Origin: DASYRM01 sp036004405
GTDB taxonomy: Bacteria > Acidobacteriota > Vicinamibacteria > Vicinamibacterales > UBA2999
NCBI GenBank assembly: GCA_036004405.1
Contig: DASYRM010000032.1
Location: forward strand, 1 to 53,741
Reading direction: 5' to 3'
DNA length: 53,741 nt
The notes under the pieces were generated by a model. The model searched no databases. It had not been told where the DNA came from and saw only the letters and a program-made list of their open reading frames with translations. Below are positions 1 through 6,767 of this stretch, in pieces. A program made the position numbers and the translations under genes. The first letter of the stretch is position 1. Each line of letters begins with the position of its first letter.

Positions 1-279
1 CGCGAGATCGAGCTGCACGAGTGAGATGAACGCGGCGGAGGTCAGCAGCTTGTCGGCAATGGGATCGAGCATCTGGCCGAGCCAGGTGACCTGGCGGCGA
101 CGGCGCGCGAGGTAGCCGTCGAGCCAGTCGGTCACCGAGGCAATCCCGAAGATGGCCGCCCCGACCAGCTCCTTGGGCAGCCCGAACACCAGGTGGCCTT
201 CGAACTCGGTGAGCAACACCACCACGAGCAGCGGCACGAGGAACATGCGCACGAGCGTGAGCGCGTTGGGCAGGTTCAT
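1..279 (-). CDS. pgsA: CDP-diacylglycerol--glycerol-3-phosphate 3-phosphatidyltransferase, C-terminus cut by window edge
   Basis: First 93 residues of a membrane CDP-alcohol phosphatidyltransferase, which makes phosphatidylglycerol phosphate from CDP-diacylglycerol and glycerol 3-phosphate. The protein starts MNLPNALTLVRMF, as in PgsA, followed by a hydrophobic helix. The family signature DG-x2-AR-x8-G-x3-D-x3-D is complete in DGYLARRRRQVTWLGQMLD plus PIAD. An in-frame ATG at 297 would add six residues, but 279 fits PgsA better. The gene is divergent from the sugar nucleotidyltransferase at 320. The family is clear; PgsA rather than another CDP-alcohol transferase is inferred from the N-terminus. 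Confidence 0.85.
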   Translation of the reverse strand, partial: MNLPNALTLVRMFLVPLLVVVLLTEFEGHLVFGLPKELVGAAIFGIASVTDWLDGYLARRRRQVTWLGQMLDPIADKLLTSAAFISLVQLDLA

Positions 280-295
280 GAGCGGATCTGCCTGC

Positions 296-308
296 ATTCT
301 ACTAAGAT
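296..308. promoter_or_regulatory. Back-to-back -10 boxes between pgsA and the nucleotidyltransferase
   Basis: The 13 bases read ATTCTA-C-TAAGAT. This is a TAGAAT hexamer on the minus strand (towards pgsA) and TAAGAT on the plus strand (towards the gene at 320, 11 nt upstream of its ATG). No convincing -35 boxes were found. The arrangement matches the symmetric divergent boxes at 8158-8173 and 12725-12732. Confidence 0.4.
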
Positions 309-319
309 CGGTGGTTATC

Positions 320-1378
320 ATGAAGGCGATTCTGCTGGCCGGGGGGCAGGGCACCCGGCTGCGCCCACTCACGCTCAACACGCCCAAGCCCGTCGTTCCG
401 ATCTTCAACCGCCCGTTTCTCACCTATCAGATCGATCTGATCAAGCAGGTGCCTGAGATAGACGAGGTGGTGCTGAGCCTCAACTATCAGCCCGAGGCGA
501 TTGCGGCGGTCTTCGGCGACGGCTCCGCGCTGGGGACACATATCCGTTACGTGGTCGAGCCGGAGCCACTCGGCACCGCCGGCGGGATCAAGTTTGCCAG
601 CCGCGGCCTCGACGGTCCGATCGTCGTGTTCAACGGCGACGTGCTGACCTCGATCGATCTGGGCGCCGTCATCCGGCTGCACCGCGAGCGGCAGGCGCGC
701 GCGACGATTGTGCTGACGCCGGTCGAGAATCCGAGCGCCTTCGGGCTGGTGGAAACCGACACGCACCAGAACATCCGGCGCTTCCTCGAGAAACCGAAGC
801 CCGAGGAGATTACGACCAACCGCATCAACGCCGGTATCTACGTGCTCGAACCCGACACCTTCGACCGCATCCCCGACGGCGTACCGTGGTCGATCGAGCG
901 CAAGTATTTCCCGTCGCTCATCGAGCGCGGCGAAACCTTTCTGGCCTTCGACTATCAGGGCTACTGGATCGACATCGGCACGCCGCAGAAGTACCTCGAG
1001 GTCCACCACGACATCCTGACGGGGCGGTTCCCGGCGGCGCCCTTTCGTGAGCAGCCGGCGCCGCACGCCTGCGTGTCGCCGCAGGCGCGCATCGATGCGG
1101 CCGCCATCATCGAGAGCCCCTGCTTCGTGGACGACGAGGCCGTGGTCGAGGCCGGGGCGCGCATCGCTCCCCTGTCGGTGGTCGGGCGCGGCGCCCGCAT
1201 CGAGGCCGGCGCGGTCGTGGACGGCGCCATCATCTGGCCGGGCTGCGTCGTCGGCGCGGGTGCGACGGTGAGCGGATCCATCGTCGGGCGCGACTGCCGC
1301 CTCGGCCCCAACACCGTCGTCGAGGGCGGCGCCGTGCTCGGCGACCGCACCACCCTCACCGACTACACGCGAGTCTGA
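320..1378 (+). CDS. Sugar-phosphate nucleotidyltransferase (mannose-1-phosphate guanylyltransferase-like)
   Basis: A 352-residue NDP-sugar pyrophosphorylase. Residues 5-18 carry the nucleotide-binding LLAGGQGTRLRPLT followed by KP at 23-24, LGTAGG lies at 84-89, and the metal-binding Asp107 is in FNGDVL. From about residue 240 the sequence turns into hexapeptide-repeat (left-handed beta-helix) sequence. The ATG at 320 is chosen because homology begins exactly there; the open frame upstream has no family similarity. It is followed 14 bp later by a phosphomannomutase, so the likely product is GDP-mannose or a related precursor for glycans. Which nucleotide or sugar is used cannot be decided from sequence. 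Confidence 0.85.
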   Translation: MKAILLAGGQGTRLRPLTLNTPKPVVPIFNRPFLTYQIDLIKQVPEIDEVVLSLNYQPEAIAAVFGDGSALGTHIRYVVEPEPLGTAGGIKFASRGLDGPIVVFNGDVLTSIDLGAVIRLHRERQARATIVLTPVENPSAFGLVETDTHQNIRRFLEKPKPEEITTNRINAGIYVLEPDTFDRIPDGVPWSIERKYFPSLIERGETFLAFDYQGYWIDIGTPQKYLEVHHDILTGRFPAAPFREQPAPHACVSPQARIDAAAIIESPCFVDDEAVVEAGARIAPLSVVGRGARIEAGAVVDGAIIWPGCVVGAGATVSGSIVGRDCRLGPNTVVEGGAVLGDRTTLTDYTRV

Positions 1379-1392
1379 TTCCGGAGACAGTA

Positions 1393-2745
1393 GTGGACAC
1401 CAGCATCTTCAAGGCCTACGACGTGCGGGGGCTGTACCCGCAGGAGCTGAACGAGGCGATTGCGCGCGACATCGGGCGCGGCTTCGTGGCCTACCTGCAG
1501 GCGCGAACGATCGGCGTCTCGCGCGACATGCGCGTCTCGTCGCCGTCGCTGGCCGACGCCTTCATCGACGGGGCGCTCACCCAGGGCGCCGACGTGGTGG
1601 ACTTCGGCATGCTCGGCACCGACCAGATGTACTTCGGCGTCGTGCAGCAGGGGCTCGATGGCGGCGCGCAGATCACGGCGTCGCACAATCCCGGGCGCTA
1701 CAACGGCGTGAAGATGGTGCGCAAAGAGGCGCTGCCGCTCAGCGGCGACGCCGGCATCGGCGACATCCGCGACATGATCGTCAACGGCACGCTGCCGCCG
1801 CCGGCCGCCATTCGCGGGCAGCGTCGCAGCCTCGACATCATGGACGGCTACGTGGACAAGGCGATGTCGTTCATCGACGCGTCGGTGATCAAGCCGTTCA
1901 AGGTGGTGCTCGACGCCGGCAGCGGCATGGCCGGCCTGGTGGCGCCGAGGATCTTCGACCGGCTCCCCTGCCAGGTGACGAAGCTGTGCTTCACCATCGA
2001 CGGCACCTTCCCCACCCACGAGGCCAACCCGCTGCTCGAGGAGAACCGCGCCGACATCACCGCGGAGGTGAGGCGTCAGAACGCCGACATCGGCATCGCC
2101 TGGGACGGCGACGCCGACCGCTGCTTCTTCATCGACGGCAGCGGCGAGTTCATCTCCGGCGACTTCATCACGGCGCTGCTCGCCGAGGCGTTCCTCTTGA
2201 AGGTCCCCAAGGGCGCCACCATCATCTACGACCTGCGCGCCAGCCACGCGGTGAAGGACACGACGACGCGCTACGGCGGCCGCGCGCTGATGAACAAGGT
2301 GGGCCACGCCTTCATCAAGCAGCGGATGCGGCAGGAGGACGGCATCTTTGCCGGCGAGGTGACCGGGCACTATTACTTCAAGGACTTCTACTACGCCGAC
2401 AACGGCTTCATCCCGGCGCTGCTGGTGCTCGAGCTGATGTCGAAGAAGAACATGACGCTGCGGGATCTGCTGGCGCCGTTCCGCGAGCGCTACTTCATCT
2501 CGGGCGAGATCAACACCAAGCTGGCCAGCATGGACGAAGTGCCCGCCAAGCTCGCGGCCATCGAGGCGAAGTATCCCGACGCGAAGGTCGAGCACATCGA
2601 CGGCGTGTCGGTGGACTACCCCACCTGGCACTTCAACGTGCGCGGCTCGAACACCGAGCCGCTGCTGCGGCTCAATCTGGAGGCCGAAACGCCGGCGATG
2701 ATGGAGGAGAAGCGGGACGAGGTGCTCGCGATTATCAGAGCCTGA
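1393..2745 (+). CDS. manB: Phosphomannomutase/phosphoglucomutase
   Basis: A 450-residue alpha-D-phosphohexomutase that interconverts hexose 6- and 1-phosphates. The phosphoserine loop TASHNP places the catalytic serine at residue 97. The metal loop DGDADR is at 238-243, and the phosphate-binding RGSNTEP is near the C-terminus. The start is GTG with GGAG nine bases upstream. It lies directly behind the nucleotidyltransferase, so the pair probably works in sequence: mannose-6-P to mannose-1-P to NDP-mannose. Length and domain order are normal. Confidence 0.9.
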   Translation: MDTSIFKAYDVRGLYPQELNEAIARDIGRGFVAYLQARTIGVSRDMRVSSPSLADAFIDGALTQGADVVDFGMLGTDQMYFGVVQQGLDGGAQITASHNPGRYNGVKMVRKEALPLSGDAGIGDIRDMIVNGTLPPPAAIRGQRRSLDIMDGYVDKAMSFIDASVIKPFKVVLDAGSGMAGLVAPRIFDRLPCQVTKLCFTIDGTFPTHEANPLLEENRADITAEVRRQNADIGIAWDGDADRCFFIDGSGEFISGDFITALLAEAFLLKVPKGATIIYDLRASHAVKDTTTRYGGRALMNKVGHAFIKQRMRQEDGIFAGEVTGHYYFKDFYYADNGFIPALLVLELMSKKNMTLRDLLAPFRERYFISGEINTKLASMDEVPAKLAAIEAKYPDAKVEHIDGVSVDYPTWHFNVRGSNTEPLLRLNLEAETPAMMEEKRDEVLAIIRA

Positions 2746-2746
2746 C

Positions 2747-2839
2747 GTCCACCTTCGCGCTAGCGCGCTACGGTGGACAGCCTTCGCATGGCTTGCCAGC
2801 CGTAGCTCACGCTGAGTACCGCGCGCGTGAGCGAAGGCT
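2747..2839. repeat. Nested palindromes (REP-like) downstream of manB
   Basis: Two adjacent imperfect palindromes. The first spans 2747-2778 (GTCCACC ... GGTGGAC with an inner GCGC-TA-GCGC). The second spans 2779-2839 (AGCCTTCGC ... GCGAAGGCT) and contains an inner GCTCACGC/GCGTGAGC pair. The reverse complement of the first shares its core (CCACC-R-TAGCGC ... GCGCGAAGGTGG) with 8994-9022, so it belongs to a dispersed family. It may also end manB transcription. It runs straight into the tRNA-Gly remnant. Confidence 0.6.
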
Positions 2840-2877
2840 GGAGTGGGAGACGGGGATCGAACCCGCCACATCGAGCT
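2839..2877 (-). pseudogene. Truncated 3' end of tRNA-Gly (duplicated tRNA segment, att-like)
   Basis: Positions 2837-2877 match 4520-4560 at 39 of 41 bases in the same orientation. The copy holds the 3' strand of the anticodon stem, the variable loop, a complete T-arm (GCGGG-TTCGATC-CCCGT), the 3' acceptor strand and an encoded CCA. The 5' half is missing, so it cannot make a tRNA. The two differences lie in the variable loop and the acceptor strand. Identity stops at the anticodon stem/loop, a common crossover point for tRNA-targeting integration. The stop codon of the adjacent HNH gene uses two bases of this copy. Confidence 0.8.
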
Positions 2878-4174
2878 ACGGGTTCGCGCGCGGGTGAAGG
2901 ACGTCAATGGCGTACGCGACGTTGAACGGCGTCCCATCCCAGCACCGTAGCGAACGGGCGTTCACGCTCTCGCGCAGCAACTGACCTCCGTTCCACGCCA
3001 GACGGGGCGATGCTTCGATTCGCCGGCCGTCAGGCCGATGGAATACGACGTCGCCGTTCGCGGCCCGCTCGACACCGAAAGCCTGCTCGTGGACGAGCGT
3101 GTGATGGCGGCGGCACAGGAGCACGAGGTTGTCGAGCGCCGTGGGACCGCCGTCAACCCAGTGCACCAGGTGATGGGCGTCGCAGCGGCGCGCCGTGCAG
3201 CCGGGGAAGACGCAGCGGCCGTCGCGGGCCGCCAGCGCGCGGCGAATCGGCGTGGAAATCACTCGCGTCTTGCGGCCGACGTCGAGCACCGACCCGTCGC
3301 CGGCTTCACGCATCACCGCGACCGACGCGTCGCACGAGATCCGCCGCGACGTTTCTGCAGAAACGCCGATGCCGCCGTCTGCGAGTTCCAGCACCGCGTG
3401 CTGCGTTGGGTCTGCAACCTTGGCGGCATCGATATGCAGGACGATTTGATGCGTGTCGCCTGCTGAGCCCCGAGCGAGATCTGCCCGCAAAACGCATTCC
3501 GCCATCAACGCCAGAGCGTCCGCGCGACGCTGGCCGGAGGTGACTTCTTCCTCGATATTGTCCGGCGCGGCCGCCCCGCGGCTCTCGTGGTAGAGGTGCT
3601 CCGATGCGGCCTCGAGCGCCCGCTGCACGAGCGCGCCCTGCTCGGGCGTCAATCGGGCTCGCAGAATCACCATGCCATCCTCGTCCTGGTAGGTGGCGAC
3701 GGAGCGTGAGAGATGCTTTCGTCCTTCCTCTATACGGTCGCATCGTCGCCAGGCCCGCACGAGCCGTTCGACCTGCGCGGCCGTGCCGTGATACGCGACG
3801 GCAAGGAGTCGCTCTTCGGTGGCTGGAGTGGCGATCCGAGTGAGCGCGCGCACCTTCGCATAAGAGATCTCGCCGCGTCGGAGGGCGCCGCTCAAGAGCG
3901 GCAGTTCCGGCAACGCCCGCGCCACCCGCACCTTCTCGCGCGCCGCCCCGAGGTCGATGCTCGTCCGCCAGCTGAGCCAGTGGGCGCACGACAGGAAGCC
4001 GTTGTTCCACCCCGAGCGGGCGTCGAACTCCTTCAGCAGAACCAGGAGCTGATAGGTGGCGGCGTGCAAGCCGGCGGCGATGCCGGCAATGGCTTCGCCG
4101 AGCTGTTCGATGGAGATTGACGGGACGAGATCGCCAGGCGCGAGTTCAGAAGTAGATGGAAGTGAGGGCGTCAT
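2876..4174 (-). CDS. DUF222 / HNH endonuclease protein (13E12-repeat type)
   Basis: A 432-residue protein. The N-terminal two thirds is a DUF222 domain (characteristic helical segment around residues 75-145). The C-terminus is an HNH nuclease with C321 and C326, the CDAHHLVHW core at 331-339, DNLVLLCRRHH at 348-358 and a final LVHE. Zinc and catalytic residues appear intact. The biological role of this family is unsettled; metal-dependent DNA cleavage is inferred. The gene lies alone between an intact tRNA-Gly and a copy of that tRNA's 3' end, and its TAG stop overlaps the copy, as expected for cargo of an element inserted in the tRNA. No integrase is nearby. Confidence 0.85.
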   Translation of the reverse strand: MTPSLPSTSELAPGDLVPSISIEQLGEAIAGIAAGLHAATYQLLVLLKEFDARSGWNNGFLSCAHWLSWRTSIDLGAAREKVRVARALPELPLLSGALRRGEISYAKVRALTRIATPATEERLLAVAYHGTAAQVERLVRAWRRCDRIEEGRKHLSRSVATYQDEDGMVILRARLTPEQGALVQRALEAASEHLYHESRGAAAPDNIEEEVTSGQRRADALALMAECVLRADLARGSAGDTHQIVLHIDAAKVADPTQHAVLELADGGIGVSAETSRRISCDASVAVMREAGDGSVLDVGRKTRVISTPIRRALAARDGRCVFPGCTARRCDAHHLVHWVDGGPTALDNLVLLCRRHHTLVHEQAFGVERAANGDVVFHRPDGRRIEASPRLAWNGGQLLRESVNARSLRCWDGTPFNVAYAIDVLHPRANP

Positions 4175-4521
4175 GCGCGATAGTAACCCCTCGCTTTTCG
4201 CGTCGCCCGGTGGCGCTCTCGCACGCGATCGCGTCGCATCACCCGCGCGACCGTGGTGTAATCAACGAAGGCGTCTCAAGCGTTCGCAGGACGCGTTTAG
4301 CCTGGCATCTGCGATCGATCCCGAACCCGCGGCCACCGCTTCCCCCAAAGCTGTCAAGCGCAAAATGCGTTGGCACGATCTTCCCGGTGACAGGCACGAA
4401 CCGACGTTCGTGCGGGGCCAGCGGCAGGAGGATTCGCGAGACGTGTTCAGGTGAATCGACCCACCACGTGCACGACCTCGGGCGCGAGCCCGCAACGCGC
4501 GGATGGGGAACTGCTCTAAGC
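4175..4521. other. Non-coding stretch between the HNH gene and tRNA-Gly
   Basis: About 350 bases with no credible gene; open frames here lack family similarity. The only clear structure is a perfect 8-bp hairpin at 4394-4413 (GCACGAAC-CGAC-GTTCGTGC). The stretch lies inside the segment bounded by the tRNA-Gly copies, so it may contain the promoter or a recognition site of that element. No strong -10/-35 pair was found upstream of 4174. Confidence 0.5.
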
Positions 4522-4596
4522 TGGAGCGGGAGACGGGGATCGAACCCGCGACATCGAGCTTGGGAAGCTCGCGTTCTACCGCTGAACTACTCCCGC
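4522..4596 (-). tRNA. tRNA-Gly (anticodon CCC)
   Basis: A complete 75-nt cloverleaf: acceptor GCGGGAG/CTCCCGC, D-stem GTTC/GAAC, anticodon stem CGAGC/GCTCG enclosing loop TTCCCAA (anticodon CCC), T-arm GCGGG-TTCGATC-CCCGT, discriminator T and an encoded CCA. It reads GGG codons. Its 3' 39 bases are duplicated at 2839-2877. A TAGAAT -10 box lies 11 nt upstream. Confidence 0.97.
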
Positions 4597-4607
4597 GGCC
4601 ACTGGGG

Positions 4608-4613
4608 ATTCTA
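4608..4613 (-). promoter_or_regulatory. -10 box of tRNA-Gly
   Basis: TAGAAT on the minus strand ends 11 nt before the first tRNA base, leaving a 5' leader of about 4 nt. The same hexamer occurs before upp, the amidohydrolase, the metallo-beta-lactamase and pgsA. Confidence 0.5.
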
Positions 4614-4624
4614 TCAGACCCGCC

Positions 4625-4650
4625 CGCCTCACCCGCCCTACCCGCCCTCA
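4625..4650. repeat. 9-bp tandem repeat overlapping the deoC stop codon
   Basis: Nearly three units of consensus CGCCYTACC (CGCCTCACC, CGCCCTACC, CGCCCTCA). The last unit supplies the deoC stop codon. Related 9-mers occur at 38287-38310 inside ppdK, and a different 9-mer array meets the era stop at 47156-47191. Confidence 0.7.
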
Positions 4651-5523
4651 GTATCCAGAGCCGGCGGGGCCAGCCGGGCCCCCTTTGGACTGCTGGACGA
4701 TCCGGACGCCGGCGCTGGCGCCGATCCGCGTGGCGCCGGCGGCTACCATCGCCCTCAGCGCGTCGAGATCCTTGACCCCGCCGGCGGCCTTCACGCCCAT
4801 CTCCTCGCCCACCACCCGGCGCATCAGCGCCACGTCGGCGGCGGTCGCGCCACCCGAGGCAAACCCGGTGGACGTCTTCACGTAGTCGGCGGCCGCGGCC
4901 TTGGCCAGGGTGCAGGCGGTGACCTTCTCGTCGTCGGTCAGCAGCGCCGCCTCGATGATGACTTTGCTGATGGCGCCGGCTTCCCGGCACGGCCCGGCGA
5001 CCGCTTCGATATCGCGCTCCACCACGCGGAGGTCGCCGGACTTGAGCGCGCCGATGTTGATCACCATGTCGATCTCGCGGGCGCCGTCGAAGAGCGCGCG
5101 CCGCGTCTCGTAGTGCTTGACGTCCGGCGTCGTGGCGCCGAGCGGAAAGCCGACCACCGAGCAGACCTTCACCGGCGATCCCTGCAGGAGCCGCGCACAG
5201 GTGGCCACCCACGTGGGGTTCACGCAGACGCTGGCGAAGTGATACTCGGCCGCCTCTCGGCACAGCTTCTCCACCTCGGCCCGCGACGCATCCGGCTTCA
5301 GCAGCGTGTGATCGATCATCGCCGCCACGTCGCCGGGGCCGCCCCCGGAGGCGTGCAGGCCGAGCCGCGACGCGCCCGCCTCGATGACGCCGCGCAGCCG
5401 GTCGGGACAGCACTCGAACAGCACCGCGTGGCAGGCGCAGCGCAGCGGCGTGGCCGCGGACTGCGCGGCCGCCACTTCCTCGACGATGATCCGAATCAGA
5501 CGCTCGAGCTCGGGGGCCGCCAT
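4648..5523 (-). CDS. deoC: Deoxyribose-phosphate aldolase with N-terminal extension
   Basis: A 291-residue class I aldolase that cleaves 2-deoxyribose 5-phosphate to glyceraldehyde 3-phosphate and acetaldehyde. The Schiff-base lysine is K216 in YVKTSTGF, the second lysine is K245 in VKAAGG, and the relay aspartate is D152 in IDMVINIG. The usual DeoC (about 220-260 residues) starts near residue 65. The extra N-terminus is helical and then Cys-rich (C29, C31, C38, C39). It abuts the stop of an RpiB-like gene with no gap. Paired DeoC and RpiB enzymes with added N-termini are known cargo of sugar-phosphate-utilising microcompartments, but no shell protein gene is in view. Confidence 0.92.
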   Translation of the reverse strand: MAAPELERLIRIIVEEVAAAQSAATPLRCACHAVLFECCPDRLRGVIEAGASRLGLHASGGGPGDVAAMIDHTLLKPDASRAEVEKLCREAAEYHFASVCVNPTWVATCARLLQGSPVKVCSVVGFPLGATTPDVKHYETRRALFDGAREIDMVINIGALKSGDLRVVERDIEAVAGPCREAGAISKVIIEAALLTDDEKVTACTLAKAAAADYVKTSTGFASGGATAADVALMRRVVGEEMGVKAAGGVKDLDALRAMVAAGATRIGASAGVRIVQQSKGGPAGPAGSGY

Positions 5524-6159
5524 CTACGACCCCGGGCGCGCCTCGAGCGCGCGAATCTTGGCGAGACGGCGGATGTAGCGCGCCTCGCGCATCGGGGTGT
5601 CGAGGAAGACGCCGGTAATCGCCACCGCTTCGGCGGCCGACACCAGCGTCGAGCCGAGCGCCAGGACGTTGGCGCCGTTGTGCTGACGGGCGTAGCGGGC
5701 CAGCGTTTCGTTCGTGCACATGGCCGCGCGCACGCCCGCCACCTTGTTGGCGGCGATGCACGAGCCGAGCCCGGCCCCGTCGATGACGATCCCGGCGTCG
5801 GCCTCGCCGCGCGCCACCTGCACGGCCGCGGCGGCCGCGGTGTCCGGGTAGTCCACCGCATCCGTGGTCGTGGTGCCGAGATCGTGCGCGGCCAGCCCGC
5901 GGCCGCGGAGGTAGTGAATCAGCGCCGCCTTGAGCGCCAGCGAGGTGTGATCGCCGGCCACGGCCACGGTCTTGATCGCCGCGATCGGCGCCAGCGCCGC
6001 CAGGTCGACGTCCGGCGTGTCGGAGACCACCGTCACGCGCCGCGCGCGCAGCGTGTCCTGTGCCAGCGGTGTGACGTGACCTCCAGCGGCAAGCGCAATC
6101 GTGCTCCCGTACTCGAGCACTCGCGCGTCCGCTTCCGTCACGAGGTTGAAACGCTTCAC
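5524..6159 (-). CDS. rpiB: RpiB/LacA-family sugar-phosphate isomerase with N-terminal extension
   Basis: A 211-residue protein. Residues 64 onward form an RpiB domain, a ribose-5-phosphate/ribulose-5-phosphate-type isomerase: GDH at 69-71, DYPD at 103-106 and IDGAGLGSCIAANK at 126-139. The Cys that opens this loop in E. coli RpiB is Asp127 here and a Cys appears later (C134), as in divergent RpiB-like groups. The first 45 residues hold HVTPLAQDTLRARRVTVV, similar to the short 'TP-x-A-x-D-x-LR' segments seen in microcompartment-associated enzymes. It is probably co-transcribed with deoC; the substrate is inferred. Confidence 0.82.
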   Translation of the reverse strand: MKRFNLVTEADARVLEYGSTIALAAGGHVTPLAQDTLRARRVTVVSDTPDVDLAALAPIAAIKTVAVAGDHTSLALKAALIHYLRGRGLAAHDLGTTTTDAVDYPDTAAAAAVQVARGEADAGIVIDGAGLGSCIAANKVAGVRAAMCTNETLARYARQHNGANVLALGSTLVSAAEAVAITGVFLDTPMREARYIRRLAKIRALEARPGS

Positions 6160-6199
6160 GGTGAAGGCGCTATGTTACTCTGTGCCGGTTTTCAGCGAC

Positions 6200-6721
6200 A
6201 TGGACACACTGATCACGGCCGTGGACCTGCAGGCGCGCGTGCGAGCCATGGCGGACGAGATCCGCCGCGATCATCCCGACGGAGTCCATCTGGTCGGCGT
6301 GCTGAAGGGATCGTTCATCTTCCTTGCCGATCTGGCGCGCGCGATTGCCGAGGGCACCGACGGCCGGACCGTGACGATGGATTTCATCGCCGCCTCGAGC
6401 TACGGCGCCTCAGCGAACTCGTCGGGTCAAGTGCAGCTGCTGAAGGACCTCGGGGCGCCGATTCAGGGACGCGATGTCGTGATCGTAGAAGACATCGTCG
6501 ACACCGGCCTCACCCTGACTTACCTGCACAACGTGCTGCGCGCGCGCGAACCGCGCCGGCTCCGCACCGCCTGTCTGTTGAGCAAACCCTCGCGCCGCAA
6601 GGTGAACGTGACCGTGGAATACGTCGGCTTCACGATCGAGGATCGGTTCGTGGTGGGCTACGGGCTGGACTACGCCGAAGCCTACCGGGCGCTCCCCTTC
6701 ATCGGCGTCGTGCAGACGTAG
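6200..6721 (+). CDS. hpt: Hypoxanthine phosphoribosyltransferase
   Basis: A 173-residue type I phosphoribosyltransferase of purine salvage, converting hypoxanthine or guanine plus PRPP to IMP or GMP. The PRPP loop VVIVEDIVDTGLTL, the early VGVLKGSFIF segment and the C-terminal RFVVGYGLDYAE base-contact region are all present, as in Hpt. The ATG at 6200 matches the usual N-terminus. A GTG at 6182 would add six residues and lies 5 nt after TATGTT, so a leaderless start there is possible. Divergent from rpiB. Confidence 0.92.
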   Translation: MDTLITAVDLQARVRAMADEIRRDHPDGVHLVGVLKGSFIFLADLARAIAEGTDGRTVTMDFIAASSYGASANSSGQVQLLKDLGAPIQGRDVVIVEDIVDTGLTLTYLHNVLRAREPRRLRTACLLSKPSRRKVNVTVEYVGFTIEDRFVVGYGLDYAEAYRALPFIGVVQT

Positions 6722-6767
6722 GGGCCGGCTTCAGCCGGCCCGTTGACGGTCCGCCTAAAGGCGGACC
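6722..6767. terminator. Two GC-rich hairpins between convergent genes (dispersed hairpin family)
   Basis: GGGCCGGCT-TC-AGCCGGCCC at 6722-6741 and GGTCCGCCT-AA-AGGCGGACC at 6748-6767, each with a perfect 9-bp stem. They fill the gap between the stops of hpt and the amidohydrolase, so bidirectional termination is plausible although no T-run follows. The 'GTAGGGGCC...TTCA...GGCC' layout recurs at 8816, 22601 and 31611. Confidence 0.6.

Noticed and set aside
2839..2877. Second functional tRNA-Gly
   Set aside because: The 5' acceptor strand, D-arm and anticodon loop are missing.
1363..2937. Long minus-strand frame opposite manB
   Set aside because: His/Arg/Val-rich antisense shadow of the phosphomannomutase; no family similarity.
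4260..4460. Integrase or excisionase gene in the tRNA-bounded segment
   Set aside because: No frame here shows recombinase motifs; only a hairpin is visible.
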